A stretch of DNA of 64,000 nucleotides from Lumbricus terrestris (Eukaryota > Annelida > Clitellata > Crassiclitellata > Lumbricidae): the NCBI GenBank assembly GCA_949752735.1, contig OX457038.1, positions 20,696,012-20,760,011 of the forward strand, read 5' to 3'. Below are positions 1-10,136 of this stretch, in pieces (position 1 is the first letter of the stretch; each line of letters opens with the position of its first letter). The notes under the pieces were generated by a model, which saw nothing but the letters and a program-made list of their open reading frames with translations, was not told the origin of the DNA and searched no databases. The position numbers and the translations under genes are program-made.

Positions 1-327
1 ATACTGGAATGTGTTGTCGCGAAACCTTCGCCAGAAGTAATCACTTCTAAAGCTAATTTACACCAATTCCAGCTTTAATAAAGTACAGTTGCCGGTTGGA
101 GTCGACAGTTTAAGAATTCTGCTATGGTTCATGCCGCCTGAATTCGATCACATCAGTCCAATCAGATATCTGTATTTGACGTCAAAGGAAGTGACTGAAA
201 TGAATTCAACAATCAACAACAAAGACATTAATCATTACATGTAACGTAATCAGCATTTACTGAGCGCTATTAACAAAACTCATCTACTGTTATGATGGTT
301 TACAGATTCGTGCAAATTTTACACACT

Positions 328-333
328 TTTATT
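328..333 (-). promoter_or_regulatory. Candidate poly(A) signal of the TMEM248-like gene
   Basis: The minus strand reads AATAAA here. It is the first canonical signal I find downstream of the stop codon at 1184, so the 3' UTR would be about 850 nt and would include the rest of the minisatellite. Non-canonical signals closer to the stop were not excluded. Confidence 0.3.
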
Positions 334-730
334 ATACTTTATCACTTGTTCTACCAATATCGCTTGCAAAGCTGTGGAATAAGAAGTACAGCTATCAGAA
401 AAAGCTTGGCTAACACACTCTGCATTATAGCAGCTCAGCATCACGAGGCGAGTTCTTCCTTTCAGAAAACATGATTTTCAATTCCTCGTTCTGAAAGTGA
501 AACAGACACAGATCATGTGGTCACAACTGTCTGTTACATCAGACGCCATATATATCAGTCTCTTTGCGACCATTCAATCCAAAAATAACGGCTCAGCCAC
601 TTCTGAGGTCACTGTTTAAGGGACTAGCATTAGACAATTAATTAGACATATTCCCACAAGTCCATCAGACCACTGCCGCATGCATCACACCTTTCGCTCA
701 ACACAATTAACTCAATTTATGATTAATGGC

Positions 731-1320
731 CTAACAACACTGACCATTGCACTAACACTGACCATTGCACTAACAACACTGACCATTGCACTAACAACAC
801 ATAACAACACTGACCATTGCACTAACAACACTGACCATTGCACTAACAACACTGACCATTGCACTAACAACACTGACCACTGCACTAACAACACTGACCA
901 CTGCACTAACAACACTGACCATTGCACTAACAACACATAACAACACTGACCATTGCACTAACAACACTGACCATTGCACTAACAACACTGACCATTGCAC
1001 TAACACTGACCATTGCACTAACACTGACCATTGCACTAACACTGACCATTGCACTAACACTGACCATTGCACTAACACTGACCATTGCACTAACAACACT
1101 GACCATTGCACTAACAACACTGACCACTGCACTAACAACACTGACCATTGCACTAACAACACATAACAACACTGACCATTGCACTAACAACACATAACAA
1201 CACTGACCATTGCACTAACAACACTGACCATTGCACTAACAACACTGACCATTGCACTAACACTGACCATTGCACTAACAACACTGACCATCGCACTAAC
1301 AACACTAACCATTGCACTCG
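731..1320. repeat. Minisatellite of 21-bp and 18-bp units
   Basis: About 28 copies of ACTAACAACACTGACCATTGC, with an 18-bp variant that lacks one AAC. A longer variant containing ACATAACAAC occurs at about 798, 935, 1160 and 1191. Most units are multiples of three, so both strands stay open over long stretches; the apparent proteins seen there are by-products. The exception is the right end on the minus strand, which continues in frame from a real coding exon (see 1184-1438). Confidence 0.95.
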
Positions 1321-1438
1321 TCATCTTCAGCTTCATCGGTCGACCACGCACCATTGCATAGAGAAGAACGGTGATCGTCATGACAAACAGGAAGTAGCTC
1401 GTATGAAGAAGGTGAAGATTTATCAACGAACGGTCCGA
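1184..1438 (-). CDS. TMEM248: TMEM248-like last exon, ending in minisatellite-coded tail
   Basis: The acceptor GGTTTGTTTTAG leads into TCGGACCG. The first 39 codons are strongly conserved: SDRSLINLHLLHTSYFLFVM, a helix, then RGRPMKLKM. From about 1320 the reading frame enters the tandem repeat and encodes repeats of SAMVSVV or SAMVSV for about 45 residues. It stops at TAG (1186-1184), created by a variant repeat unit. The tail is hydrophobic and unlike the vertebrate tail. Confidence 0.85.
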   Translation of the reverse strand, partial: SDRSLINLHLLHTSYFLFVMTITVLLYAMVRGRPMKLKMTSAMVSVVSAMVSVVSAMVSVSAMVSVVSAMVSVVSAMVSVVMCC

Positions 1439-4400
1439 CTAAAACAAACCAGAAACCACCGTAGCAAAATTAGCAAATAACTTCAAAGAAATCCCTGGAC
1501 AACACAAATCAAGTTAACACCAGCCCCTTTCCCAACAACTTACTACGCTGGACATTAAACAATAATTATCATTGTTCAATGAACAGTTATTCTATTTTAT
1601 TCTATTTACAGATTTATAAAGTGCCTCTGACAGTACAACCTAATTAGAGGCACTTCCAGTGTGAAGACCCCCAAAAGAAAAGTCTTAAGAGAACGGGCAG
1701 AATGAGTAGTGCTCAGCATGAGTTATAGCTCAGGAAGGCCATTGCAGAGAAAAGTGCGAGCAGATTAACAAAGTAATGAATTACAGTAGTCAACTCAATG
1801 TAGAATACAGATGAAGGCATGAACCAAGGCAGAAATAATCAGCGATTGAATAAGTGATATAAGCAGAATATACCAAAGTCAAGAGGACAGTGAGTGTAGG
1901 GTCTAGTCTGTAGTTGATGTGTATGACTGGCTTTGCACGACACAGACGATTTGAATACGATCGAGGATTGTGGCCCCTCATCTGCGCATGATATTCAACA
2001 CCTGTGCTGTTCAGTATTTCACAAACAGCTGGACTTCTGAAACCAAAACATTTACAACACTTTTAACCAATTTCTAAGCACAACTGATGCAGCGCCTACA
2101 GTCCTACACGGAAGGAGAATGATATTTGCCGCACTGTAAAAATCATTGTAAAATTCCACCATTTTCAGTATATCCAGATTCCACTAATATTTCAATGGAC
2201 CATTCCACCATTAGGTAAGGTGAAGAAAAGTCATCAATTACAGGTGGACAAATAATTAATCCAACATTGAATAGCTGGAATGGTCCACTTGTCATAAGGT
2301 TAGCCAAATATAAATAGATGCAGACTGAAGTTTATTCCTAAGCTTCTGTTGCATCCAGCTCCATATATTCATGTTAGAAACAGGCTGCCAATTTACAGCA
2401 AATGGGACCATTTAATATGATGTAGCACTTCTATATAGCACTTTTGCTCTCATATAATTCATCATTCACACAGATAGCACACGTGGAAACCACAAAATAC
2501 ATCGAGGTAGTTCATCTTGATTAAACACATGAAAGGTGGATTGGTCCCAATAGCACCTGTGTCAAATTCGTTGAATGCATTCTGATGACATGTGCTGTAA
2601 TGGCACTGAACATATATTTACTCAGCAATAATTTGAAAGACTTGCTACAATGAAAGTTTCTAATGCTACCATAAAACAGAAATACACAGCTTGCTCATAT
2701 AAAGCCTCAACCGCTTCACACAACATTGTGATGAATAGTCATACATGCATCTTTACTTCACAGAGCTCTGATAGAATTTGTTTTATAGAGTCCTTGTTGT
2801 TACTTCTCAAATTTGCAGGGTCTCAAATCAAATGCTAACAGAGTAATACCACCAACTGGTAGAAATCTTTTATTTTTTTACACTGCTGTTCAGTTGTCTT
2901 GTGTTCCTCGGGACTTATCAATTGGTGGTTGGAGAAGAGACGCTTTTCGCTTTCTCAAGACAACATTCTTGTCTCTTGGTCTCTCGCACTGGGAGTACCT
3001 CTGTTTAGTGTGCACTGCAAGAGGCACTATATAAATTTATAGATAGCCTCTGATTAGAGTCAAGAGGCGCTATATAAATTTATAGATACAATATATTATG
3101 AGATTCTAAAAGACATCATAATCCACCTATCTAGACTATGGAACACATGATCTGCTGCCAAGATGTTCATTTGTATTGTTTCCAGCATCATAGTGATATT
3201 CAATGGTAAAGAGCATCTTAAAGTATAAAACTCAAAGTTTGTCCTTCTGTGTGTGGGATGCACCAATTTTGCCCGGAGGCCTACTCGGAAATTACAGCGA
3301 TTCGTTTAAAAAAAATTTTTGCAATCGATTCTTACCCACATTTAGAGTTAAACGCCACTATTTTCGGCTGCCAATTCACTTTATAAGTCCCGAGATGTCA
3401 ACATTTAAACTTGCACGCGATAAGCGATTCAAAATCCATTCACGTTGATAAGGCCTACCAGAGAGCTACAGCCAATGGCATGACGGTTTGAGGTCACGTG
3501 ATATTTACTTCTATCGAAAATATTTGCGAGGATTATTCTCGGCTTTTTTCTTCTGATGCACACGAGAAAATCATAAAGATCGCGATCCAAAAATCTTTCC
3601 ATATTTTAAATTTCGCTGTTATAAAAACGATATATTAGACACGGCACAATTATGTTCACTAAACTCATGACGTCATTATTTTGAGCTCAAATCTTAACGT
3701 CACATCTCGCCAAACCGCGTAGCAAAAATGTTGTGGACGTAAATAATGCGAATATAACTGCAAATAATCGGAATAAAAAAGCGTAGATTTAAAAAACTTC
3801 CTTTATCTAAGTGGCAAAGAACAATTTATGAAAAAAAGCACGTTGCGCTGAATGGTAGTATCTTTTCATAAAAAGTCGTTTTTCTCAGTTACGTGTCGAG
3901 TGGACTTAACGGGTTTTGCTCTTCGATTATCGACCAGACCTGTACACCTAGCGGAGAGGTTCGTTACTTCTCCTTAACGCGGGGGTCGATGGAAGGCGGG
4001 GTCAGAATGGTGAAGTCGGAACGGGGTCAGGCGTGGCTGGGGACAAAACTTATATTTCCCGGGCAACGCCGGGTATTCAGCTAGTATATATATATATATA
4101 TACACATATATTATATATATAATTTCTATATGTATATATTTTATTGTGAATTAAAGATTTCCTTAAGAATTAGCATAGTAGCTACCTGCACCTGCGCATT
4201 CATACCAAATCTGTCAAGTCAGTGTAGATATTTATCATTATCAGATTTAAGGAGACACTAATATCAACGATAAGAATAAGTTGAGCCTGGAAGCAAGGTC
4301 TATGTTCACTTCATGATTTAAACCACTGCATGTTTGATGATATCTCACCTGCCAATACAATTGCAATTACTGACTCACCTATTCGTCGTATTATGATTCA

Positions 4401-7400
4401 GTTAGCTTGCCTGCTTAGCGGGAAGACGTGTTCTGAAGCCTGGAACGTAACGCAGGTGTAGATGTGGACCAAGGCACAGTTTTTTAACAGCGAAGACGAA
4501 CCACACTGAGACGCATTCCAGTTAAATGGCAGCTGAGCAGCCACACTGATTCGCTCATTAGCGGCCACTCCTAAGATCAGACATGCAGCAGATTTAAAGA
4601 GTGAGTAAGAGGCCAGCAACAGGACACTGTGCTCGAATGACAAATACAGACTTTAAAAAATACAAACTTCTGATATCCTATTTCATGAATGCCTACTGAG
4701 TTTAGACAGTCAAAGATTTTCAACATTTTTTTTAAAAATTTTATTCGGCAACCAACTCATTCATTACAGATAGTATAGTTATACATTGCTAGAATAGGTA
4801 AGGGAAGGGTTCTGAACTTCTGGTATTGCATATTTCATATCATCTATCATTCATGCAAGTGCACGTGTTACAGGTGGTGTTCAATTATGAAAAATTGAGA
4901 AGTCATGATAAGCAATTTTTCCAAGCATTTAAGAGGTTCTGAACAGCACATTATAAACACATTTACAAATGTTCTGATAAACTTAAACAATAAGTTCAGC
5001 AACTGTACATTAATAGCAAAAGTTTTTTAGCTATCGCCAACATAAGATACATTGAAGGTGGGATAATCACTGCAAGCGCAACTGAATCTCACATGAGCAT
5101 TATACACCTGTAATACATGTGCTGAAAATAATGACTGCGTGTTGAAAATGAGAATAAATAGCTGAAACATTATACTTGTATAAATTTAAAAACCATATCC
5201 TTTAACACTTTGCCAACAGAATGTTTCCTCAAAAATCCTTCTAAATCCATAAAATCAATAATGTACGATGACTTAATTTAACGACACCACATCTATGTCA
5301 ATCCACCAGAACACTTATGAGCAGCGTTCTGCAGAATGCAAAATAGTAAAAACAAAATCAAAGTCAATGCTCAGAATTGTTTATATTGATAAGTCCCAAA
5401 AAAATTAATGTTGTGTTTCCGGTAACCCGACCGACCCTCTTTTATTGCCGCGACTCAAATAATTTTGTAAAATAATTTTATTTTAAAAAAATTTGTAGTA
5501 AAAAAAAATATTTTAGTAAAAAAAAAAAAAAATTTAAATTTGTTTTGACATAATACGGTGACATTGCCTTCCGTATAGAGTTGGATCTTAGGCCAAAAAA
5601 CTAATGTTGTGTTTCCAATAACCCGACCGACTCACTTTTATTGCCGCAACTCGGAAAATTTTGTGGATTTTTTTATTTACACTGACATTGCCTCCCGTAT
5701 ATGAGATGTACAATTGGAACATCATAATTATAGCCTTCACTAAGCCAGGCGACGATCGTAAGCAGTCGTCTTTCAAGGTATATAATGATCTGTTAATTAG
5801 AGCAATCAATAGTTTCCCACTGTCAGTTTGACAAAGCAGGCGGTTGTGGGGTGGATGGGGGGGGGGGGAAAGAGTAATAGATCTGAAAGGAGGGTTTTCT
5901 CACAGTAGCTCGTTGCAGGCATTGAGTACAGGGCCATCTAGCCTGTAGCACATGATGGCTATACACAGCCTGCTGCAAGTTTATAGTTTAACTTGCTGTT
6001 TTTCCGTCCTAAGACAGTCCATTTTTGCTCACTTTATTCCTAAGCTGGCTCTCTTGTGATCACTGTGCCCTCCTTTGCTCTCTGCCTCTTTCTGCTCTCT
6101 TTTGCTCACTGTGCTCTTGTGTTTACTGTGCCTTTTTGTGCTCAGAGTGCTCTCTTCTACTAACTCTGCTCTCTTCGGCTCACTGAGCAGTTCCCTTTTA
6201 TTTCGAGCACCCTTTGGTGAAGAATTTAACATTCATTCATTCAAGTATTTATATAGCACCTTTTCAAGGAAACTACTCAGAGGGGCTCTCGACTCCAGCA
6301 TGGCCAAAAAGAAGTTTTCAAGTGAATAGAATGTTTCATTTTATTTTATTGATCTCTCAATTTCTATAGCGCCTCTTCAAGCTAGCTACTCAGAAGCGCT
6401 CCCGACTACAGCGTGGACACTGCATTAGAGTTTCACTCCTGACTAACTACTTCCTGGCTGCCAGTCTTGAGAAACCTCTAGCCTTATCATTCTCACTTGA
6501 GCCACCTCTAACGGTGACTAGGGAAAATAAATCTAGCAACCTCTGGATGTAACTAGTCACTGGCTCGGCCAATCTGGAACGACCCCTAGCAGTGATGTTC
6601 TGTTCGCACTCATCTTCCCCTTCCCTTCCCACTTTATCTTACCAGAAAAGATGTCAAAATGAAATTAATAGAATTGTTTTCTAGGGCAGTTTTAGGTGCA
6701 GACAGTCGGGAAATTCATTCATTCATTCATAGCATTTATATAGCGCCCCTTCAAGAAACTACTCAGAGGCGCTCGAAATAGGCAGTTTATACTTGCTTAG
6801 AACACGTACTTTGTTGCAGCGTGTACCTTTATGCAAAAAAGAGTAGTGGATATAATTTTTTGGACAGTCACTGTATAAAAATATTTTACCAAAATAAAAA
6901 TATTTTCCGACCTACCTACCCAATTTTTTAGAGCTCTGTTACCGGAAACACAGCATTATTTTTTTTTGCCTAATCACCCATTCGGCACAGCCCTACTAAA
7001 ATAGAGTTCTCTGTGGCAGCAACTTGCCACAAATATGGTAATTAATGTGCACTTTCATCCAAAATGGTTGGACACCCATAAAACATAAATACATGATGAT
7101 GTCAAACTTGTCCGAAAGACAGAGTAGATAAAGACTGCTTATTCAAATAGCGATAATTGCAGATGTTGACACATGACATCAGCCTGTAACAACAAACCTC
7201 TGAGTCCAAGTTCTGACGCACTTATGTATCCGCTAACCATCGTCAAGTTATGAGGAATGCTGACAAATTCCGGCGTTGGTTGAATTGCGAGCATCATTGA
7301 AATCGAGTAATTTCTGAATAGATAGCATGTGAATCAGTTGAAATAATGATGACATACATTTGCTGACAACTTGCTCAGTACTGTTATTCACATCGTTTTC

Positions 7401-10136
7401 TTCATATAGGACCAAAAGGTCTCTTATTATAAATATTGCACTTGAAAGAGAATGTGCAGGAAGACCTGTACTAGGAGCAATGTACCAAAGGATGTGTGCA
7501 TCCATTCTTCCTTCATATTCGTCAAAATTAATGTAGAGCCAAAGAAACATAAACGTACAATTCTCGTAACAGAAATTTACAAAATAGGTAGATAAGTATT
7601 TTTTGGGAGGTGGATAAATATAAAAAATGCTGCACTTACAAACTGCTGTCCATACATAGCAAACAACCAGCCTCCGTATCAACTGCTCCCATTGGTAAAC
7701 CAGCCTCTATCTTGAATGCTTCATCAACTTTTTTGCATTGCTGCTCCATCCATTTTGCTTTTTTTGGTCTCATTGTATTCTCTTTCTGATTTCTCCTGTG
7801 ATTCAGATGCTAAAACATGCTCATATAACTGCAACACACTGCTCAGGTGAAGTGCTGTGAAAATTGAATGCAGCACTAACAAAGACAACTAATTATCTAA
7901 CCGAAGTGCATCTGTGACTGGTACGGAGGCAGTTGAAGCTTGTAACGATGGTGCTGCTGTGATGGGAGTTGAAAGAGCGGGAATACTGGCAGGAAAGCTT
8001 CCATTCTGAATGCAGAATTCGACATCAGAAAAGCTCTCCAGAAAAACATTCCAGTCCTTCAAAATATACATACATCCATTTCACCGTTAGTTATAAAGGG
8101 TTAGCTGACTACTATACATGAATGAATCAATAAAAGGTGAATGAGAGAAATGCAGCTGTGACACAAATTGATCTCTTGAATTTGCCTTCATCATCTACAG
8201 AGCCAGACAAAAAGAATTCAGCCAGAGACAGTGGGACATTTGAACACAAAACACTTGCAATACTAATGTTTAGATAGCATTTAGATAGTTCAAAAATAGA
8301 AGACATCCTAAACTGGCAACAAGTGTTTGGCAAGAACGTTGCAGTGATAATAATGACTGTATGCTAAAGAAAGTGAGGGACACATACAAGAAAGACAACA
8401 AGAAAGATGGATGAATGCCTTCTAGCAGAGGAAAATTAATGAATGCAAGACTTTATGAGGGGATATGCACTTATCCAAAGTCTGGATCTGTCAATGAAAG
8501 GGTGGCCTCAGTACTTGGCCAGCAATTTCATAAGTACTGAACTGCAGCTATGCAGGCACATTCATATATAGCACCATATCAAGAAAACTATTTCGATGTG
8601 CTCATAAGACAATGAGGGAAAATGAGAGAAAACACACATTACAGATACAATGCAAATGTACCAATGATTCAGCTCATCCTATGGGTAAGTAGAAGTCTAG
8701 AATCGCACCAAAAATAGAGGTAAATAGAGGCTTTAAAAGAGACTAAAGTTGGCTAATACAAAAAGGAACTGTAGATGGCATTACCATAGCTAACCAATGT
8801 AACCATAGCACTTATGAATTCAGGTATCAGAGCAGAAGCAGCTTTGGGAGAGACTGAATTGCACACAGAGAGGATCTGGCACAGATAACCATAAACTGGA
8901 CTTTTATACATTATAACATTGGTCAGCTCTCTGTTATGGGCAACAATACAGACTCGACTATCACCCGAGACCAGGAGTCGAAGTATTCAGCAACATCAGT
9001 GAGAGCGAAAATAACATCTATGTAACTACGTGTTCCTCTATTAATCAGCAATTCATACATGTATCCAATCTTAGTGCGACTTTACATTACATGCTGGAAT
9101 AATCAATCAATCAATCAATCATAATTTATATAGCGCCTCTTCAAGGTACCTACTCACAGGCACTCCTGACCGAGATCAAGGGGAAAAAACAGTCTTCAAG
9201 AGTTTGTGAAATTGAGAACAGCTAGGGAGGTGTCGCATAGTCAAGGTAAGTCCATTCCAGGTTGTTGGACCACCCACAGAGAATTGAACCATTAAGTCAC
9301 CATGGACAGCATAGCGCAGTGCACGGGGGCCTATGCAAGTGAAAGGGGGAAGGCAAAGCACACACAGATAAGAGGGTGCCAGCAAATGAGTGAATAAATT
9401 GATGCTAGCATACATGCCAACTTGTCGTAAAATAGTGTACGCGTGCCGCACGCACATCATCGGAAAAAATAACATACGTACGGTCACACATTGCATCCAA
9501 TGCCACCTCTTTCCACATACAAATGGCCACTGCATAAAATCCATTTACATTAGAGCAGTGCTGTTTAACCTGTGGCCCATGGGCTGCATGCGGCCCATGG
9601 ACTGATTTTTAAGTGGCCCGCCTAAGCCAGTGACATTTTTGCCAAAATGTGTGAAAATGAAAAAAAACACAAAATCGCAGACCTAGGCCTACTTGCACAG
9701 CCAATTAGTTCATACCTTAGCTTGTTATCTGACAATGTGAGCACAAAATTCAGTTTCCAAGATGCATTCATTATGATTATACCATACTATAAATTTTAAT
9801 AACAGTTAATTATTTTCAACTTATTTCAATAACTGCTTTTGAGCTTATTGTTGCGGCCCTCGGCTTCAAGAATGATTGCACTGCGGCCCATGGTGTTAAA
9901 AGGGTTGGACAGCACTGCATTAGAGCAATGAACACCACATTTCATGATTTCATACCTCTGTAATGTCTGCAGTCTTTAGCTCTCCATCTTTGATATAGAA
10001 AGCCAGGGTCATCAGTATGAATGCAACCAATCCAAGACACACAATGAAGACTATTATTGGAGGGCGACTCGACGCAAAGCCTTTTAAGTTCTCCAAAGGT
10101 GTTATGGTTACATATTTTGTCATCGTGTGATTAAAT
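1184..10136 (-). CDS. TMEM248: TMEM248-like two-pass membrane protein, six coding exons
   Basis: Coding exons, in order of transcription: 10123-9956, 8056-7902, 7629-7466, 4570-4411, 2036-1874 and 1438-1184. They total 1065 nt, or 354 residues plus a stop, and every junction phase agrees. The protein has an N-terminal segment starting PLENLKGFASSRPP, then a membrane helix (about residues 22-44). A lumenal or extracellular domain follows with four N-glycosylation sequons (NGS, NCT, NAS, NST) and several Cys. It ends with the family's most conserved stretch, SDRSLINLHLLHTSYFLFVM, a second membrane helix (about 281-301) and a GRP-containing tail. Human TMEM248 is about 314 residues; the extra length is mainly a 45-residue tail read from a minisatellite. 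The molecular function of TMEM248 is poorly known. The upstream non-coding exon and promoter were not located. Confidence 0.88.
1874..2036 (-). CDS. TMEM248: TMEM248-like exon: NST sequon to DPTLTV motif
   Basis: The acceptor TTTTGGTTTCAG leads into AAGTCC. The exon encodes SPAVCEILNSTGVEYH through INYRLDPTLTVLLTL, matching the family's YHALNPKLTV segment just before the DRSLINL block. The donor ACTTTG|GTATAT leaves phase 0, and the last exon opens in phase 0. Confidence 0.86.
2160..4398. other. TMEM248 intron with no recognised gene
   Basis: This is AT-rich intron sequence containing a SINE tail (3018-3087) and a short (TA)n run at 4085-4122. I see no convincing coding exon on either strand. 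Confidence 0.6.
3018..3087. repeat. SINE 3' tail fragment, duplicated
   Basis: Two copies of a segment ending CGCTATATAAATTTATAG (first copy CACTATATAAATTTATAG). The same 3' end closes the tRNA-derived SINEs elsewhere in the window. Confidence 0.55.
4411..4570 (-). CDS. TMEM248: TMEM248-like exon: Cys-containing lumenal segment, GC donor
   Basis: The acceptor TGATCTTAG leads into GAGTGG. The 52 codons include AAQLPFNWNASQC, KNCALVHIYTC and ASEHVFPLS, corresponding to the family's TLPTAW..C..C and GVFPV motifs. The frame would hit a stop shortly afterwards. It is rescued by a GC donor, AGCAG|GCAAGC, whose phase 2 is exactly what the exon at 2036 requires. Confidence 0.85.
5406..6958. mobile_element. 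Possible TIR element of about 1.55 kb
   Basis: TAATGTTGTGTTTCCGGTAAC at the left is matched in inverted orientation by GTTACCGGAAACACAGCATTA at the right, with one mismatch. A second direct copy of the left end lies at 5602-5650. No transposase is visible inside, and SINE fragments at 6232-6450 and 6731-6782 are nested in it. I could not define a target-site duplication. Confidence 0.45.
6232..6450 (-). repeat. SINE 3' fragments
   Basis: Two adjacent truncated copies (TATATAGCACCTTTTCAAGG..; CTATAGCGCCTCTTCAAG..) match the 3' half of the SINE at 62650-62850 in reverse orientation. Similar short pieces lie at 6731-6782 and 9122-9180. Confidence 0.6.
7466..7629 (-). CDS. TMEM248: TMEM248-like exon: beta-rich lumenal segment
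   Basis: The 5' edge (acceptor AAGTGCAG|C) is chosen because it is the only AG I find that restores the frame from the previous exon; the polypyrimidine tract there is poor. The 3' edge AGTACAG|GTCTTC is well supported by phase. It encodes an alternating hydrophobic stretch (TFMFLWLYINF) and EGRMDAHILWYIAPSTG, which I align to the family's GGYSRNVTHLY region. Similarity is modest. Confidence 0.62.
7902..8056 (-). CDS. TMEM248: TMEM248-like exon: DWN segment and Ser/Thr/Ala-rich linker
   Basis: The acceptor TTTTGAAG leads into GACTGG, giving ..ITE|DWNVFLESFSD, the counterpart of the family's EDWN..F segment. The rest is a Ser/Thr/Pro/Ala-rich linker with an NGS sequon. The donor CTTCG|GTTAGA is weak by eye, but it leaves phase 2, which the next exon needs. 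Confidence 0.82.
9122..9180 (-). repeat. SINE 3' fragment
   Basis: TTATATAGCGCCTCTTCAAGG and the following bases match the reverse complement of the tRNA-derived SINE 3' end. An (AATC)n-like run precedes it. Confidence 0.55.
9556..9917. mobile_element. hAT-type MITE, 362 bp
   Basis: The ends are CAGTGCTGTTTAACC and GGTTGGACAGCACTG in inverted orientation, flanked by a perfect 8-bp duplication CATTAGAG (9548-9555 and 9918-9925). It has subterminal GCGGCCCATGG motifs and no ORF. The 8-bp duplication and CAGTG ends are typical of hAT elements. It sits in the TMEM248-like gene, just 3' of the first coding exon. Confidence 0.93.
9956..10136 (-). CDS. TMEM248: TMEM248-like exon with start codon and first membrane helix
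   Basis: The acceptor is TTGTCTTTTAG at 10137-10147. Thirteen 5' UTR bases precede ATG at 10123, and the donor GAG|GTATGA follows 9956. It encodes 56 residues, MTKYVTITPLENLK then a hydrophobic helix. An earlier in-frame ATG lies upstream of the acceptor and would be intronic, so the 10123 start is preferred. It also matches the family, where PLENLK lies close to the N-terminus. Confidence 0.88.

Noticed and set aside
680..1193. Overlapping ORFs of 74-123 codons across the left minisatellite on both strands
   Set aside because: They arise because the repeat units are multiples of three. Only the right-end minus frame is tied to a conserved exon.
8127..8333. Minus-strand ORF of 68 codons between two TMEM248-like exons
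   Set aside because: The flanking exons join in frame with ..ITE|DWN.. as in the family, so no exon is needed here. No matching splice pair was seen.
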